Made by a program: the position numbers and the translations under genes. From NCBI GenBank assembly GCA_913043005.1, contig CAJWKU010000005.1, positions 1 to 64,000 on the forward strand: 64,000 nt of DNA. The letters run 5' to 3'. Source of the stretch: an uncultured Cryomorphaceae bacterium (GTDB taxonomy: Bacteria > Bacteroidota > Bacteroidia > Flavobacteriales > Schleiferiaceae). Under the pieces are notes generated by a model, which worked only from the letters and a program-made list of their open reading frames with translations, was not told the DNA's origin and made no database searches. How positions within the stretch are numbered: the stretch's first letter is position 1; the number at the start of each line of letters is the position of its first letter. Positions 44,962-54,941 of this stretch are shown here, in pieces.

Positions 44962-45998
44962 TAGATAATAATTCAGATCACAAGCACGAAGATGAAGAGC
45001 TTTTTGAGCACTTTAATTTTATTGCAGATGTTGGCCAGCAATTGCTAAGAGTAGATAAGTTTTTAATTAACCTAATGCGTCAAACATCTCGCAATCGAAT
45101 TCAAAAAGCCGCTGAGGCAGGAGCAATTAGGGTTAATGGTGTATCTGTAAAAAGTAATTATCGAGTTCGTCCGGGTGATCGAGTAGCCCTTGTATTAGCT
45201 TACCCTCCCAGGGTTGTAGAGTTATTACCAGAAAATCTTTTTTTAGATATTATCTATAAAGACTCTGAATTGGCAGTTGTAAATAAACCTTCAGGAATGG
45301 TAGTACACCCTTCTTATGGTCACTATTCAGGAACATTAGTCAATGGTTTATTACATGAATTTCAATCCTTACCTGAGGCAAGTGATAGTGAAAGGCCAGG
45401 CTTGGTTCATCGAATTGATAAAGACACTACAGGTATATTAGTTGTCGCTAGAAATGAGTTTACTCTAGCCTTTTTAGCAAAACAATTTGCAGATCATACA
45501 ACTGAACGTGAATATCATGCTATTGCATGGGGAAATATAAAACAAGAATCAGGCACTATTATCGGTAATGTGGGAAGAAGCTTGCGGGATAGAAAAATGA
45601 TGTCTGTTTTCCCCGATGGGAAATATGGTAAAGAAGCTACAACTCACTTTAAGGTTTTAGAAAGATTTGGTTTTGCTACTTTAGTTTCATGTCGCCTTGA
45701 AACGGGAAGAACTCATCAGATAAGGGTGCATTTTCAATCAATTGGTCATTCTTTATTTGGTGATCAAACTTATGGCGGAGACAAGATACCAAACCTCCAT
45801 GGCTATCCCAGGTTTAAGAGCTTTATGGAGAATAATTTACGCCTTTGCCCACGACAAGCACTCCATGCAAGATTGTTAGGTTTTGTTCACCCAACTACAT
45901 TACAAAAAATGAAATTCGAAATTCCCATTGCAAACGATATTGAACAAATTTTAGATCGATTTAGAGTTTACACCGATTCAGGAAATATTTTGGATTAA
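44958..45998 (+). CDS. rluD: RluA-family 23S rRNA pseudouridine synthase (RluD-like)
   Basis: A 346-residue pseudouridine synthase. An S4-like RNA-binding domain (about 28-90, with QTSRNRIQKAAEAGAIRVNG) precedes the catalytic domain, whose aspartate is in VHRIDKDTTGIL. RTHQIRVHFQSIGHSLFGD and the C-terminal RQALHARLLGFVHP are further marks. RluD-type enzymes modify 23S rRNA helix 69; the exact target here is inferred from the family only. It starts in the end of the T9SS cargo gene and stops 3 bases before the convergent acyl-CoA synthetase gene. Confidence 0.92.
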   Translation: MIDNNSDHKHEDEELFEHFNFIADVGQQLLRVDKFLINLMRQTSRNRIQKAAEAGAIRVNGVSVKSNYRVRPGDRVALVLAYPPRVVELLPENLFLDIIYKDSELAVVNKPSGMVVHPSYGHYSGTLVNGLLHEFQSLPEASDSERPGLVHRIDKDTTGILVVARNEFTLAFLAKQFADHTTEREYHAIAWGNIKQESGTIIGNVGRSLRDRKMMSVFPDGKYGKEATTHFKVLERFGFATLVSCRLETGRTHQIRVHFQSIGHSLFGDQTYGGDKIPNLHGYPRFKSFMENNLRLCPRQALHARLLGFVHPTTLQKMKFEIPIANDIEQILDRFRVYTDSGNILD

Positions 45999-46001
45999 TG
46001 C

Positions 46002-47768
46002 TCAAAAAAGAGACTCATAGTCTTCAGAGTACATTGATAAAATGGGCTTTCGACGTAATTTCATAGTTGGTGTTAAATGACCAGACGGGATAGTCCAGGG
46101 TTCATTACAGATATATATCTTTTTTACTTGCTCCCATTTTGCAAATTGTTCATTTTTACCGTCTATTTCTTTATTTATTCTTGAAATAACTTTAGGATTT
46201 TTGACCATTTCTTCATTTGAAGTAAATTTTATTTCTTTCCTCTCGCACCATGATGCAATAAAATCAAATTGCGGTTGTATCAGTAAGACAGGGAACTTTT
46301 TATTTTCTCCCGCGACCATGCATTGCTCAATGAAAGGTGACTCTTTAAAAACATTTTCCATATTCTGCGGTGCAATATACTTACCTCCCGAAGTTTTAAA
46401 TATTTCTTTTTTTCTATCTGTAATTTTGAGGTATCCTCCCTCTAGTATTTTCCCAATATCTCCAGTTCTAAACCAACCCTCTTGCGTCATGACCTCAGCT
46501 GTTAAATCAGGACGGCCATAATAGCCCATCATAATATTCGGTCCTTTTGCAAGAATTTCTCCATCTGAATCTAATTTTATCTCAACTCCATTCAAAGGAG
46601 GTCCAACTGTCCCTAAAACATGACCTTTACCGGTTGGCAGATTAACTGTGAGCACAGGAGAGGTCTCGGTTAAACCATAGCCTTCTTGTATATTCACTCC
46701 TGCTCCCGCAAATATTCTTGCTAATTTTGGATTCAAAGCTGCTGCACCCGAGGCGATAGCTAATACCTTTCCCCCAAGAGCTTCCTTCCACTTTGAGAAA
46801 ATGATTTTTCTTGCCATTTTTAGTTGAAACTTATAAAGGAATGACTTTCCCTCATGCTCATATTGTTCAGCAAGTCCAACCGCCCAGAAAAATAATAAAC
46901 GTTTTACTCCAGATAGATTTTTTCCTTTGTCCATTATGCGATCAAATACTTTTTCTAATAACCTAGGTACAGCGGAGAAAACCTCCGGATGGATTTCACG
47001 TAAATTATCTCCAATAGTTTCAAGGCTTTCCGCGTAATAAGTACCTACTCCAGTTTTCATGTAAACATAAACAAGTACTCTTTCATAGCTATGGCAAAGG
47101 GGTAAAAAGCTTAAGCCTTTTGCCACAGGGGCTACTGGAAGTCTTTCCGCAGCAGCAATGGCATTTCGTGTTATATTGTTGTGACTTAGCATTACTCCTT
47201 TTGGTGTTCCGGTTGTTCCTGAAGTATATATTAAAGTTGCTAATTCTTCAGGTTTCACAGAAGCCATACGTTCAGTTAACTCTGATTGATGTTTTTCATC
47301 GCCTTTAGACAAAACCACATCCCATGAATCACAATTATTAATTGGCTCAAAGGAAAAGATATTTTTTAAACTTGGAACCTGATCTTTTATCGCATTTACC
47401 TTATCAAATAATCCTGCATCGCTCAAGAAGCAATATTTTACTTCTGCATCATTGAATATAAAATTATAATCTTCTGATGTTATTGTTGGATAGACAGGGA
47501 CATCAATTGCTCCAACACTTAAAATTGCCTGATCGCAAACATTCCATTCCATTCTATTATTAGTAGATATAATTGCGATCTTATCACCTGGCTCGACACC
47601 CAGATCGATCAGTCCTCTTGCTAATTTCTCTGCTTTATTTATGTATTCTTCGGTTGATAAAGATTCCCAAATGCCGTTTGATTTAGTATTTAGTGCATCC
47701 TTTCTAGGATGGTTTTTTAAAGCATAATAAGCAAAGTCAAATAATCTTTTAGGTTCCTGGTTAGCCAT
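46002..47768 (-). CDS. Long-chain-fatty-acid-CoA ligase (AMP-forming)
   Basis: A 588-residue acyl-CoA synthetase that activates fatty acids with ATP and CoA. The AMP-binding core TLIYTSGTTGTPKGVMLSH, the second motif YGLTETSPV and the C-terminal RTGDIGKILEGGYLKITDRKKEIFKTSGGKYIAPQ are complete. It resembles the FadD15-like class. It lies 23 bases after the amidohydrolase gene, but no functional link between the two is obvious. Substrate chain length cannot be read from the sequence. Confidence 0.93.
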   Translation of the reverse strand: MANQEPKRLFDFAYYALKNHPRKDALNTKSNGIWESLSTEEYINKAEKLARGLIDLGVEPGDKIAIISTNNRMEWNVCDQAILSVGAIDVPVYPTITSEDYNFIFNDAEVKYCFLSDAGLFDKVNAIKDQVPSLKNIFSFEPINNCDSWDVVLSKGDEKHQSELTERMASVKPEELATLIYTSGTTGTPKGVMLSHNNITRNAIAAAERLPVAPVAKGLSFLPLCHSYERVLVYVYMKTGVGTYYAESLETIGDNLREIHPEVFSAVPRLLEKVFDRIMDKGKNLSGVKRLLFFWAVGLAEQYEHEGKSFLYKFQLKMARKIIFSKWKEALGGKVLAIASGAAALNPKLARIFAGAGVNIQEGYGLTETSPVLTVNLPTGKGHVLGTVGPPLNGVEIKLDSDGEILAKGPNIMMGYYGRPDLTAEVMTQEGWFRTGDIGKILEGGYLKITDRKKEIFKTSGGKYIAPQNMENVFKESPFIEQCMVAGENKKFPVLLIQPQFDFIASWCERKEIKFTSNEEMVKNPKVISRINKEIDGKNEQFAKWEQVKKIYICNEPWTIPSGHLTPTMKLRRKPILSMYSEDYESLF

Positions 47769-47791
47769 AGTTCGAGTTATAATTCATTTAG

Positions 47792-49474
47792 TTATTTCAC
47801 ATGATTAACATAAACTTGTTCACCATGTATCCATGTTTCTGATACTTTTAGTTTTGGAATACTGTCTTCCGGACACTTCATAATATCAGATGTAAAGATG
47901 CTAAAATTTGCCCACATTCCTACTTTGATTTGACCAACTTCTTTTTCTTGGAATGAAGCATATGCAGCATCCCTTGTCATCCCAATCAGTGCCTGCTCTC
48001 TGGTAAGAGCTTCTTGAATTTGAAAACTCTCTTTTGAGCCCTTATCTAATGATTTTCTTGAAATTGCAGCATAGATAGTATATAAAGGGTTCATCGATTC
48101 CACAGGGAAGTCTGTACCTAGAGGGAGAATTCCTCCACTAGACTTTCTTAAGGATGAATATGAATAGGCATATGATATCCTTTGCGGACCGAGACGGTCT
48201 GTTGCCCAACTCATGTCACTTGTAGCATGAGAGGGTTGAACAGAAGGTATTATGCCTAGTCCAAAATTCAATCGATCATCTGGGTGAACGACCTGCGCAT
48301 GTTCAATCCTCCACCTTAGATCATTTTTTTTCAGTGGATCAATAAAAAGTTTATAAATGGTCAACATTCTACTATTTGCTGAGTCGCCAATCGAATGAGT
48401 ATTCATTTGCCATCCATTATTATATAATCGTTCGGCGGCAGATTTCATATAATCAGTGCTTCGTACTTCAAACCCAAAGTGATTTTCTCTGTCTGAATAT
48501 GATTCCCGCATTAGAGCCCCTCTGCTACCTAGTGATCCATCTGAGTAGAATTTAAAGCTTCTTACATCCAGCAAATTTGTTTTCAGTGGACCTGATTTGA
48601 TCCAAAAATTCATTTCACTGGGACTTTCACTTACCATCACATAAAGAGGCATTTTTAGTTTTTTCTTTTTCTGAAGTTCATCAATCAGTATTATGTCTTC
48701 AGATGGGAGGCCAGCTTCATGAATTCCCGTTAGTCCGTATTTAAATGCTTTTTTTTGAACTGCTAATAGTGCTTCTGATTTTTCTTCATTAGTGGGTTTT
48801 GCTATCGATAAAAGTGATTGGGCATTATCTATTAGCAGTCCTGTTAAATTTTCATTTTCTTTTAATATTTCTCCACCTTTAATTACACTATTAATATCAA
48901 TTTTTGATTGTCTCAGAGCGATGGAATTCGCTAAAATGGCATGACCATCGATACGGCTAAGAATAATAGGATTACTACTTAGTTCTTCTAATGATGAATT
49001 ATTTGGAAATTCTTTGATTTCCCAATCATTTTGATCCCAACCTTGTCCTCGATAAACTTTTTCATTAGGATTATTTTTTATAAAATCCTCAACTATTTTA
49101 ACACATTCCTTCCATGATTTGGTTCCTGATAAGTCTATAGACTTTAGGGCAAGACCTTGATATAGAAAATGGGCATGCGCATCTATAAAGCCTGGATAAA
49201 TGTATGCTCCCTTAAGATCAGTAATATTTGATTCTATATTGTAATGGGGAGGTATTTCAGTTAGAATACTATCTATTTTGCCGTCTACAATAGATATGTT
49301 TCCGTCGATATAATAAAGCGAATCATTATTGAATTGTGCAATTTTCCCATTGAGTAAAATATGATTTGTTTTTTTGGACAGATTATCCCGGAACTGGATG
49401 CTTATCGATGTTGACGAGCATCCAATAAAACTAACAATCAGTAGTGAAAAAAATATCTTTAATAATGAATTCAT
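47792..49474 (-). CDS. YtcJ-like amidohydrolase lipoprotein
   Basis: A 560-residue lipoprotein (lipobox ends at C19, SFIGC) of the amidohydrolase_3/YtcJ family. It has IYPGFIDAHAHFLYQGLALKSIDL (the HxH metal motif, about 95-98), YRGQGWDQNDWE, RIDGHAILAN, FYSDGSLGSRGA and RIEHAQVVHPDD. Such enzymes hydrolyse amide-type bonds; the substrate is unknown. The lipid anchor places it on a membrane. A near-match -7 box (TACCTTAG) ends 4 bases before the ATG. Confidence 0.87.
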   Translation of the reverse strand: MNSLLKIFFSLLIVSFIGCSSTSISIQFRDNLSKKTNHILLNGKIAQFNNDSLYYIDGNISIVDGKIDSILTEIPPHYNIESNITDLKGAYIYPGFIDAHAHFLYQGLALKSIDLSGTKSWKECVKIVEDFIKNNPNEKVYRGQGWDQNDWEIKEFPNNSSLEELSSNPIILSRIDGHAILANSIALRQSKIDINSVIKGGEILKENENLTGLLIDNAQSLLSIAKPTNEEKSEALLAVQKKAFKYGLTGIHEAGLPSEDIILIDELQKKKKLKMPLYVMVSESPSEMNFWIKSGPLKTNLLDVRSFKFYSDGSLGSRGALMRESYSDRENHFGFEVRSTDYMKSAAERLYNNGWQMNTHSIGDSANSRMLTIYKLFIDPLKKNDLRWRIEHAQVVHPDDRLNFGLGIIPSVQPSHATSDMSWATDRLGPQRISYAYSYSSLRKSSGGILPLGTDFPVESMNPLYTIYAAISRKSLDKGSKESFQIQEALTREQALIGMTRDAAYASFQEKEVGQIKVGMWANFSIFTSDIMKCPEDSIPKLKVSETWIHGEQVYVNHVK

Positions 49475-49500
49475 AGATCTAAGGTAGTTATGCCTGGTTG

Positions 49501-49508
49501 TACCTTTG
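49501..49508 (+). promoter_or_regulatory. -7 box for purL
   Basis: TACCTTTG matches TAnnTTTG exactly, 18 bases before the purL ATG at 49527. Confidence 0.52.
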
Positions 49509-49526
49509 AGTCAAATAATATAATAC

Positions 49527-51758
49527 ATGGATTCATTATCATCTACAACTTTCGAAACTGCTCAGGAATTGGGCTTGTTGCCTGAAGAATATGATGAGAT
49601 TTGTAATGTATTGGGTAGGACTCCAAATTTTACAGAATTGAATATTTATTCTGTTATGTGGTCAGAACATTGCTCATACAAGAACTCGATAAAATGGTTA
49701 AAGAAATTGCCTAAAGATGGACCCCAAATGCTTGCAAAAGCTGGGGAAGAAAATGCTGGTTTAGTTGATATTGGAGAGGGTTTAGCGTGTTGTTTTAAAA
49801 TTGAATCACATAATCACCCTTCAGCATTAGAGCCTTTTCAGGGTGCTGCAACAGGAGTGGGTGGTATCAATCGTGATATATTCACAATGGGAGCTCGTCC
49901 GATTGCTCAACTAAATAGCCTTCGTTTTGGCGATCCAAATTCTGTTCGTACCAAGTGGCTGGTTAATGGTGTGGTAAAAGGCATCAGTACTTATGGTAAT
50001 TCTTTCGGCATCCCTACGGTTGGGGGTGAAGTTTATTTTGATAAATGTTATGAGCAGAATCCACTAGTTAATGCTTTCTCTGCCGGAATAGTTGATGTAG
50101 GTGGGCAAATTTCGGCAAAGGCTGAGGGAGTTGGTAATGCAGTTTACATTGTTGGAAGTTCAACAGGAAGAGATGGTGTTCATGGGGCGGCGTTTGCTTC
50201 AAAGGATTTAACCGAAGACAGTGCAAATGATATTCCTTCAGTTCAAGTTGGAGATCCTTTTCAGGAGAAGCTTTTGCTTGAGGCAACTATGGAATTAGCA
50301 AAAATTGATGCTGTAAAAGGAATGCAAGATATGGGAGCTGCAGGGATAACTTGCTCCACTAGCGAAATGAGTGCTGGTGGAAAAGTGGGTATGGATATTT
50401 GGCTTGATAAAGTTCCAACTCGCCAAGAGGGAATGGAACCATGGGAAATTCTGCTTTCAGAATCACAAGAGAGAATGCTAGTAGTAGTAGATAAAGGTCG
50501 CGAAAATGATGTACAAGATATTTTTGATAAGTGGGACATTCATTGTAAGAAAATTGGTATTGTAACAGCAGGGCCATTACTACGATATTTCTGGAATGAG
50601 GAAAAAATTGCGGAAATACCAGCTGAGTCTCTTGTTCTTGGAGGAGGTGCCCCAATTTATGATCGTGAAATTAAAGAACCCATTTATTTTAAAAAGTTCA
50701 AGAAATTCGACATAAAAAAAATTCCGGAACCAAAAGATCTATTACACGTTGCAAAAAAAATAATAGCATTACCTAATATATCGTCAAAAAAATATATTTA
50801 TGAGCAGTATGATTCCATGGTTGGAACAAAAAATCGTTCTACTAATGAACCTAGTGATGCGTCAATAGTGAATATCAAAGGATCTAAGAGAGCAATGGCG
50901 ATGACTGTAGATTGTAATAGTCGATATGTTCACGCTGATCCGGAAGTGGGAACAATGATTGCTGTCTCCGAAAATGCTAGGAATATTATCTGCTCGGGCG
51001 GCGAGCCATCCGCCATAACAAATTGTTTAAATTTTGGAAACCCATATAATCCAGAAGTCTATTGGCAGTTTACTGAGGCAATAAAAGGAATGTCAAAGGC
51101 TTGTAAGCGGTTTTCAACTCCAGTTACTGGAGGAAATGTCAGTTTTTATAATCAAACTCAAGTAGGGGATACAATTGAACCTATCTTTCCAACACCTACA
51201 ATTGCCATGATTGGCTTGGTCAAGAATATCGACAATGTTACAACAATTCAATATAAAACTAAAGGAGATTTAATCTACCAAATAGGTCCAACTTATGAAG
51301 ACATTGCTTCGAGTCAGTATCTTGTTAATATTCACGGAGTTGATGAATCTCCGGTGCCTATTTTTGATCTAGAACAAGAATTTTCGGTTCAGAAAAAAGT
51401 TCAAAATCTGATAAAAAAAGAGATTATATCAAGTGCTCATGACATTTCAGAAGGTGGTCTTTTTGTTACCCTGATGGAGAGCGCTATGCTCTCGAATTTA
51501 GGATTTGATATAACAACTGATTCATCTATTAGAAGTGATGCTTATCTTTTTGGTGAAAGTCAAAGTCGAATTATAATTACCGTCTCGCCTGATAATGAAG
51601 ATGAATTAATCGATCTCATGATGACGAAAGATGTTGAATTTCATCTTGTAGGTCATGTAACAAAAGGCGCAATACGAATTGATGATCACGATTGGGGAGA
51701 TGTCAAATTTTTCCGGGATTTGTATGATAACGCCTTAGGGGAAATACTTGATAAATAG
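49527..51758 (+). CDS. purL: Phosphoribosylformylglycinamidine synthase subunit PurL
   Basis: It converts FGAR to FGAM with ATP and glutamine-derived ammonia. The length of 743 residues is the small type, which works with PurQ and PurS (not in this window). MWSEHCSYKNSIKWLKKLP, ESHNHPSALEPFQGAATGVGGI, MQDMGAAGITCSTSEM and the C-terminal SSAHDISEGGLFVTLMESAM are typical. It has its own promoter box and is convergent with pheT; both stop codons lie in a short dyad at 51756-51770. Confidence 0.97.
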   Translation: MDSLSSTTFETAQELGLLPEEYDEICNVLGRTPNFTELNIYSVMWSEHCSYKNSIKWLKKLPKDGPQMLAKAGEENAGLVDIGEGLACCFKIESHNHPSALEPFQGAATGVGGINRDIFTMGARPIAQLNSLRFGDPNSVRTKWLVNGVVKGISTYGNSFGIPTVGGEVYFDKCYEQNPLVNAFSAGIVDVGGQISAKAEGVGNAVYIVGSSTGRDGVHGAAFASKDLTEDSANDIPSVQVGDPFQEKLLLEATMELAKIDAVKGMQDMGAAGITCSTSEMSAGGKVGMDIWLDKVPTRQEGMEPWEILLSESQERMLVVVDKGRENDVQDIFDKWDIHCKKIGIVTAGPLLRYFWNEEKIAEIPAESLVLGGGAPIYDREIKEPIYFKKFKKFDIKKIPEPKDLLHVAKKIIALPNISSKKYIYEQYDSMVGTKNRSTNEPSDASIVNIKGSKRAMAMTVDCNSRYVHADPEVGTMIAVSENARNIICSGGEPSAITNCLNFGNPYNPEVYWQFTEAIKGMSKACKRFSTPVTGGNVSFYNQTQVGDTIEPIFPTPTIAMIGLVKNIDNVTTIQYKTKGDLIYQIGPTYEDIASSQYLVNIHGVDESPVPIFDLEQEFSVQKKVQNLIKKEIISSAHDISEGGLFVTLMESAMLSNLGFDITTDSSIRSDAYLFGESQSRIIITVSPDNEDELIDLMMTKDVEFHLVGHVTKGAIRIDDHDWGDVKFFRDLYDNALGEILDK

Positions 51759-51770
51759 TAAGTATTACTA
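51756..51770. repeat. Inverted repeat across the purL and pheT stop codons
   Basis: TAGTAA-GTA-TTACTA is a perfect dyad with 6-base arms. The purL stop (51756-51758) and the pheT stop (51768-51770, minus strand) are its outer ends. It has no GC and no T run, so it is too weak for an ordinary terminator. Confidence 0.6.
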
Positions 51771-54209
51771 GGATCTAATCTCTGCATCAACATCAGACTT
51801 TAAGAAATCAATTATTCTAGATACTGACTTTTCAATTTGAGAATCTTTAAGGGTTCTACCTAAATCTTGAAAAATTAATCGCACTCCAAATGAACTTCGG
51901 GCTTTTCCAATTTTTTCTCCTTGAAAAACATCAAAAAGTTCAAAGTCAATTAGCGTTTTTTCTTTAGATTTTTTAATTGCAAGTTTGATGGCTTCATATT
52001 TAATCTCAGACTTTACAATTATTGCTAAATCTCTGGTCACTTTGGGAAATTTTGGAGTTTCTTTATATTGCACTTTGGAAATTTTAGCAATTTGACAAAC
52101 GTTATCCCAATGGAAAATACCTGCCAAAACTGCTTCCTTAACATCTGATTTTTTTAAAGCCCATTCATCTACCCAAGAGATTGTTGCCAATACCTTTTGA
52201 CCACTTTCTAATCTTATACCACCGGCCCACTTGCCAGCAATAGGTTCTTGCTCTATTTCATTGATTTTATCAATACCTAAGCAAGAAAGTAAGCCTATGC
52301 TGATGCCTTTTAGGGTGAAGAAATCAACTTTAGTTTTTTCTTTACTCCAGTGGGGTCTTGGAAATTGTCCGCTTAGCCAAATTCCTAAATGATTTTTTTC
52401 AGAATAATTATTTTCTTGAGAACTAGCATAAACTCGCCCAAATTCAAAAATAGATATATTGGATTCTTGTCTTTTTAAATTATAGCTAATTGCATTTAAG
52501 CCACCCATCAATAATGTCGGACGCATGATTTCTAACTCTTGACTTAGGGGATTTAGTATTTTCACATTGTTTTCAGAGTTAATACTTGGATGATTCGAGT
52601 ATAACTCTGAGCTTGTGAGCGAATTATTCATAATCTCATAAAGCCCATTAGCTACGAGGTAGTCTGTTGCTTTTCTTCTTAAAGACTCATTTGATATCAC
52701 TTCATTTTCAGCCAAGCTTAATCGCATTCTTTCGGGAAAAGGGATAGAATTGAAACCGTAAATTCTTAATATCTCTTCAGCAATATCAGCTTCTCTTGTA
52801 ACATCCCATCGGTAGGCTGGTATGGATAATTCTAAAGTTGATTTTGTCAATATGGTTGAGGAAATATCTAATGAATTAAGGATGGATATGACTTCACTTT
52901 GATTTATTTCGAGACCAATTAATTTAGTTATTCGAGTTAAATCAACTTCAATAATTCGATTATCGAATCGGGAGTTATTTAAACTCTTTTCAGAAAATCC
53001 TGTAATAGTGGCATTTGGAAATATTTCGTTTATTAATTTCCATGCCAAGACAAGGGCATCCATACCAATATTTGGATCAACACCTCTTTCATATCGGAAT
53101 GATGCATCGGTATTCAGACCATGTCTTTTTGCAGTTTTCCTTATCACGACGGGATCAAACCATGCAGATTCAATAATGATATCCGTACTATCCTCATTAA
53201 CCCCTGAATTCTGCCCACCAAAAACTCCGGCAAGAGCCAATGGTACTTGCTTATCTGCGATCACTAAATCTTCTTTATGTAACTTTCTAGTTACTCCGTC
53301 AAGTGTAATCAGTTCTTCGTTGCTTTTCGCTCTCCTGATTAGAATAGAATTACCTATAATTTTCTGAGTATCAAAGGCGTGAAGCGGATGTCCCTTGTCA
53401 TTGAGGACATAGTTAGTAATGTCCACAATGGCATTTATAGGTTTCAGTCCAATAGCTTTTAGACGGCGCTTAAGCCAGTCTGGAGAAGATATGTTCTTTA
53501 ATCCGCTGATGCTGAGTGCTCTATATCGTGGGCATGCATATTTATCTTGAATGTTAATTTCAATATTTGAATCGGCCTTAGACCATTCACTGATATTATT
53601 TTCATTCCAGATATATTTGATTTTTCTATGAATTGCTGCTGCCCTTAGATCTCTCGCAACACCCATATGGCTCATGGCATCCATTCTATTTGGGGTTAAA
53701 CCAATTTCAAAAATGGAATCGGATTTTAGCCCAAGATATTCTGAAAGGGGAGTGCCTGAAATTGCATCATTACCCAAAATATAAATTCCATCATGTGATT
53801 TTCCAATGCCAAGTTCGTCCTCAGCGCATAGCATACCTTCTGATAATTGTCCTCGTATTTTTCCTTTTTTTATCTTAATTCCTTTCTCAATACTTTCTGG
53901 ATATATGGTACAACCAATTGTAGCAACTGGAACTTTTTGTCCAACCGCAATATTTGATGCTCCACAAACAATATTTAGTGGGTCTTCCGTTCCAATAGTA
54001 ATTTTAGTGCATGAGAGTCTATCCGCATTTGGATGTTTAGATAGTGATACGATTTCACCTACGACTACCCCTTTTAGTCCACCTTTTATTTGATCTACTT
54101 GTTCGATTTTTTCAACTTCTAATCCTGTAGATGTTAAAATATCAGTTAAACCTTCATCAGAAAGCTCAGTTTTGATGTAGTCGCTCAACCACTCTTTAGA
54201 AATTAGCAT
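51768..54209 (-). CDS. pheT: Phenylalanine-tRNA ligase beta subunit
   Basis: The 813-residue beta subunit of phenylalanyl-tRNA synthetase, which pairs with PheS (not in the window). The N-terminal tRNA-binding (EMAP-like) domain covers about 40-150 (GEIVSLSKHPNADRLSCTKI). B3/B4 and B5 domains follow, with SHMGVARDLRAAA, the HPLHAFDTQKI segment and the SFRYERGVDP motif. The C-terminal anticodon-binding domain starts near 720 (PKFPKVTRDLAIIVKSE). A perfect -7 box ends 5 bases before the ATG. Confidence 0.97.
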   Translation of the reverse strand: MLISKEWLSDYIKTELSDEGLTDILTSTGLEVEKIEQVDQIKGGLKGVVVGEIVSLSKHPNADRLSCTKITIGTEDPLNIVCGASNIAVGQKVPVATIGCTIYPESIEKGIKIKKGKIRGQLSEGMLCAEDELGIGKSHDGIYILGNDAISGTPLSEYLGLKSDSIFEIGLTPNRMDAMSHMGVARDLRAAAIHRKIKYIWNENNISEWSKADSNIEINIQDKYACPRYRALSISGLKNISSPDWLKRRLKAIGLKPINAIVDITNYVLNDKGHPLHAFDTQKIIGNSILIRRAKSNEELITLDGVTRKLHKEDLVIADKQVPLALAGVFGGQNSGVNEDSTDIIIESAWFDPVVIRKTAKRHGLNTDASFRYERGVDPNIGMDALVLAWKLINEIFPNATITGFSEKSLNNSRFDNRIIEVDLTRITKLIGLEINQSEVISILNSLDISSTILTKSTLELSIPAYRWDVTREADIAEEILRIYGFNSIPFPERMRLSLAENEVISNESLRRKATDYLVANGLYEIMNNSLTSSELYSNHPSINSENNVKILNPLSQELEIMRPTLLMGGLNAISYNLKRQESNISIFEFGRVYASSQENNYSEKNHLGIWLSGQFPRPHWSKEKTKVDFFTLKGISIGLLSCLGIDKINEIEQEPIAGKWAGGIRLESGQKVLATISWVDEWALKKSDVKEAVLAGIFHWDNVCQIAKISKVQYKETPKFPKVTRDLAIIVKSEIKYEAIKLAIKKSKEKTLIDFELFDVFQGEKIGKARSSFGVRLIFQDLGRTLKDSQIEKSVSRIIDFLKSDVDAEIRS

Positions 54210-54214
54210 AGCTG

Positions 54215-54222
54215 CAAAAATA
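54215..54222 (-). promoter_or_regulatory. -7 box for pheT, leaderless spacing
   Basis: On the minus strand TATTTTTG matches TAnnTTTG exactly, followed by CAGCT and the pheT ATG at 54209. Confidence 0.6.
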
Positions 54223-54279
54223 CACAGTAATTTATCCTTTGCTAGAAGAAATTCTGCACTATTTTAATCTAAATGATAA

Positions 54280-54906
54280 TCATGTTAAACCGAATATAAA
54301 AAAAGCGTATAAAAAAAATCTTAAAAATCTTGTAGTTGCAAGGATTAAGAATAATCTCAATCTAAAATTCACTATTCCCGCAATTGTGCATACGGGGGCG
54401 AACGGTAAAGGAGCTATAGCAGATAAAAATATTAAAAGCCCACCAAATTTCTTTAGTTGCAAAGACTGCTCTTGGAATCTATTGTTTATCCATTTTTGAA
54501 CAATGGGGAAATAGTGAATTCGTTTACCAATAAAGTAGCTTAATACGCCACCTATGTAACTTACAAGTGCTAAAAGAAGGGTCATGAGATATGGGTGTTG
54601 CATCTCACCTGCCCATAAAATAAAAAAATCGGGAGGTAAGATACCTGTAACTATTTCAGATAATCCTAGTAACATTATAACAGCAGTCCAATGAATTTTT
54701 ATCGTGACCCATTCGGCAATAGCTTCAATGTCAACTAAATAATTGTTTAAGAGCCAAATTGCCACGGCAAAAATTATTATAATAAGACCAAGCTTTCGAA
54801 ATCCTTGAACTAAGAATTTATACCCTCCGCTGATTTGATAAAACCTGTGAGTTAATGATACAGAGCGCCAAAACGGGCGGATTTTTTTTAGCGGTCTGAT
54901 TTTCAT
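54280..54906 (-). CDS. VTT (DedA/SNARE-associated) family membrane protein
   Basis: A membrane protein of the DedA/VTT family (208 residues from the ATG at 54906). LSEIVTGILPPDFFILWAGEM and LVSYIGGVLSYFIGKRIHYFPIVQKW are typical, as is FLSAIAPLPFAPVCTIAGIVNFRLRLF near the C-terminus. Family members act in lipid flipping or membrane homeostasis. An ATG at 54960 would add 18 residues and overlap recG by 19 bases; both starts are possible. It follows recG closely and is likely its operon partner. pheT starts 71 bases further on with its own promoter box. Confidence 0.85.
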   Translation of the reverse strand: MKIRPLKKIRPFWRSVSLTHRFYQISGGYKFLVQGFRKLGLIIIIFAVAIWLLNNYLVDIEAIAEWVTIKIHWTAVIMLLGLSEIVTGILPPDFFILWAGEMQHPYLMTLLLALVSYIGGVLSYFIGKRIHYFPIVQKWINNRFQEQSLQLKKFGGLLIFLSAIAPLPFAPVCTIAGIVNFRLRLFLILATTRFLRFFLYAFFIFGLT

Positions 54907-54941
54907 TTTTGGGTTTAAATTTAGAATGGATGGATCACAAA

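Noticed and set aside
53008-53367. 119-residue frame opposite pheT
   Set aside because: Shadow of pheT; no motif or promoter.
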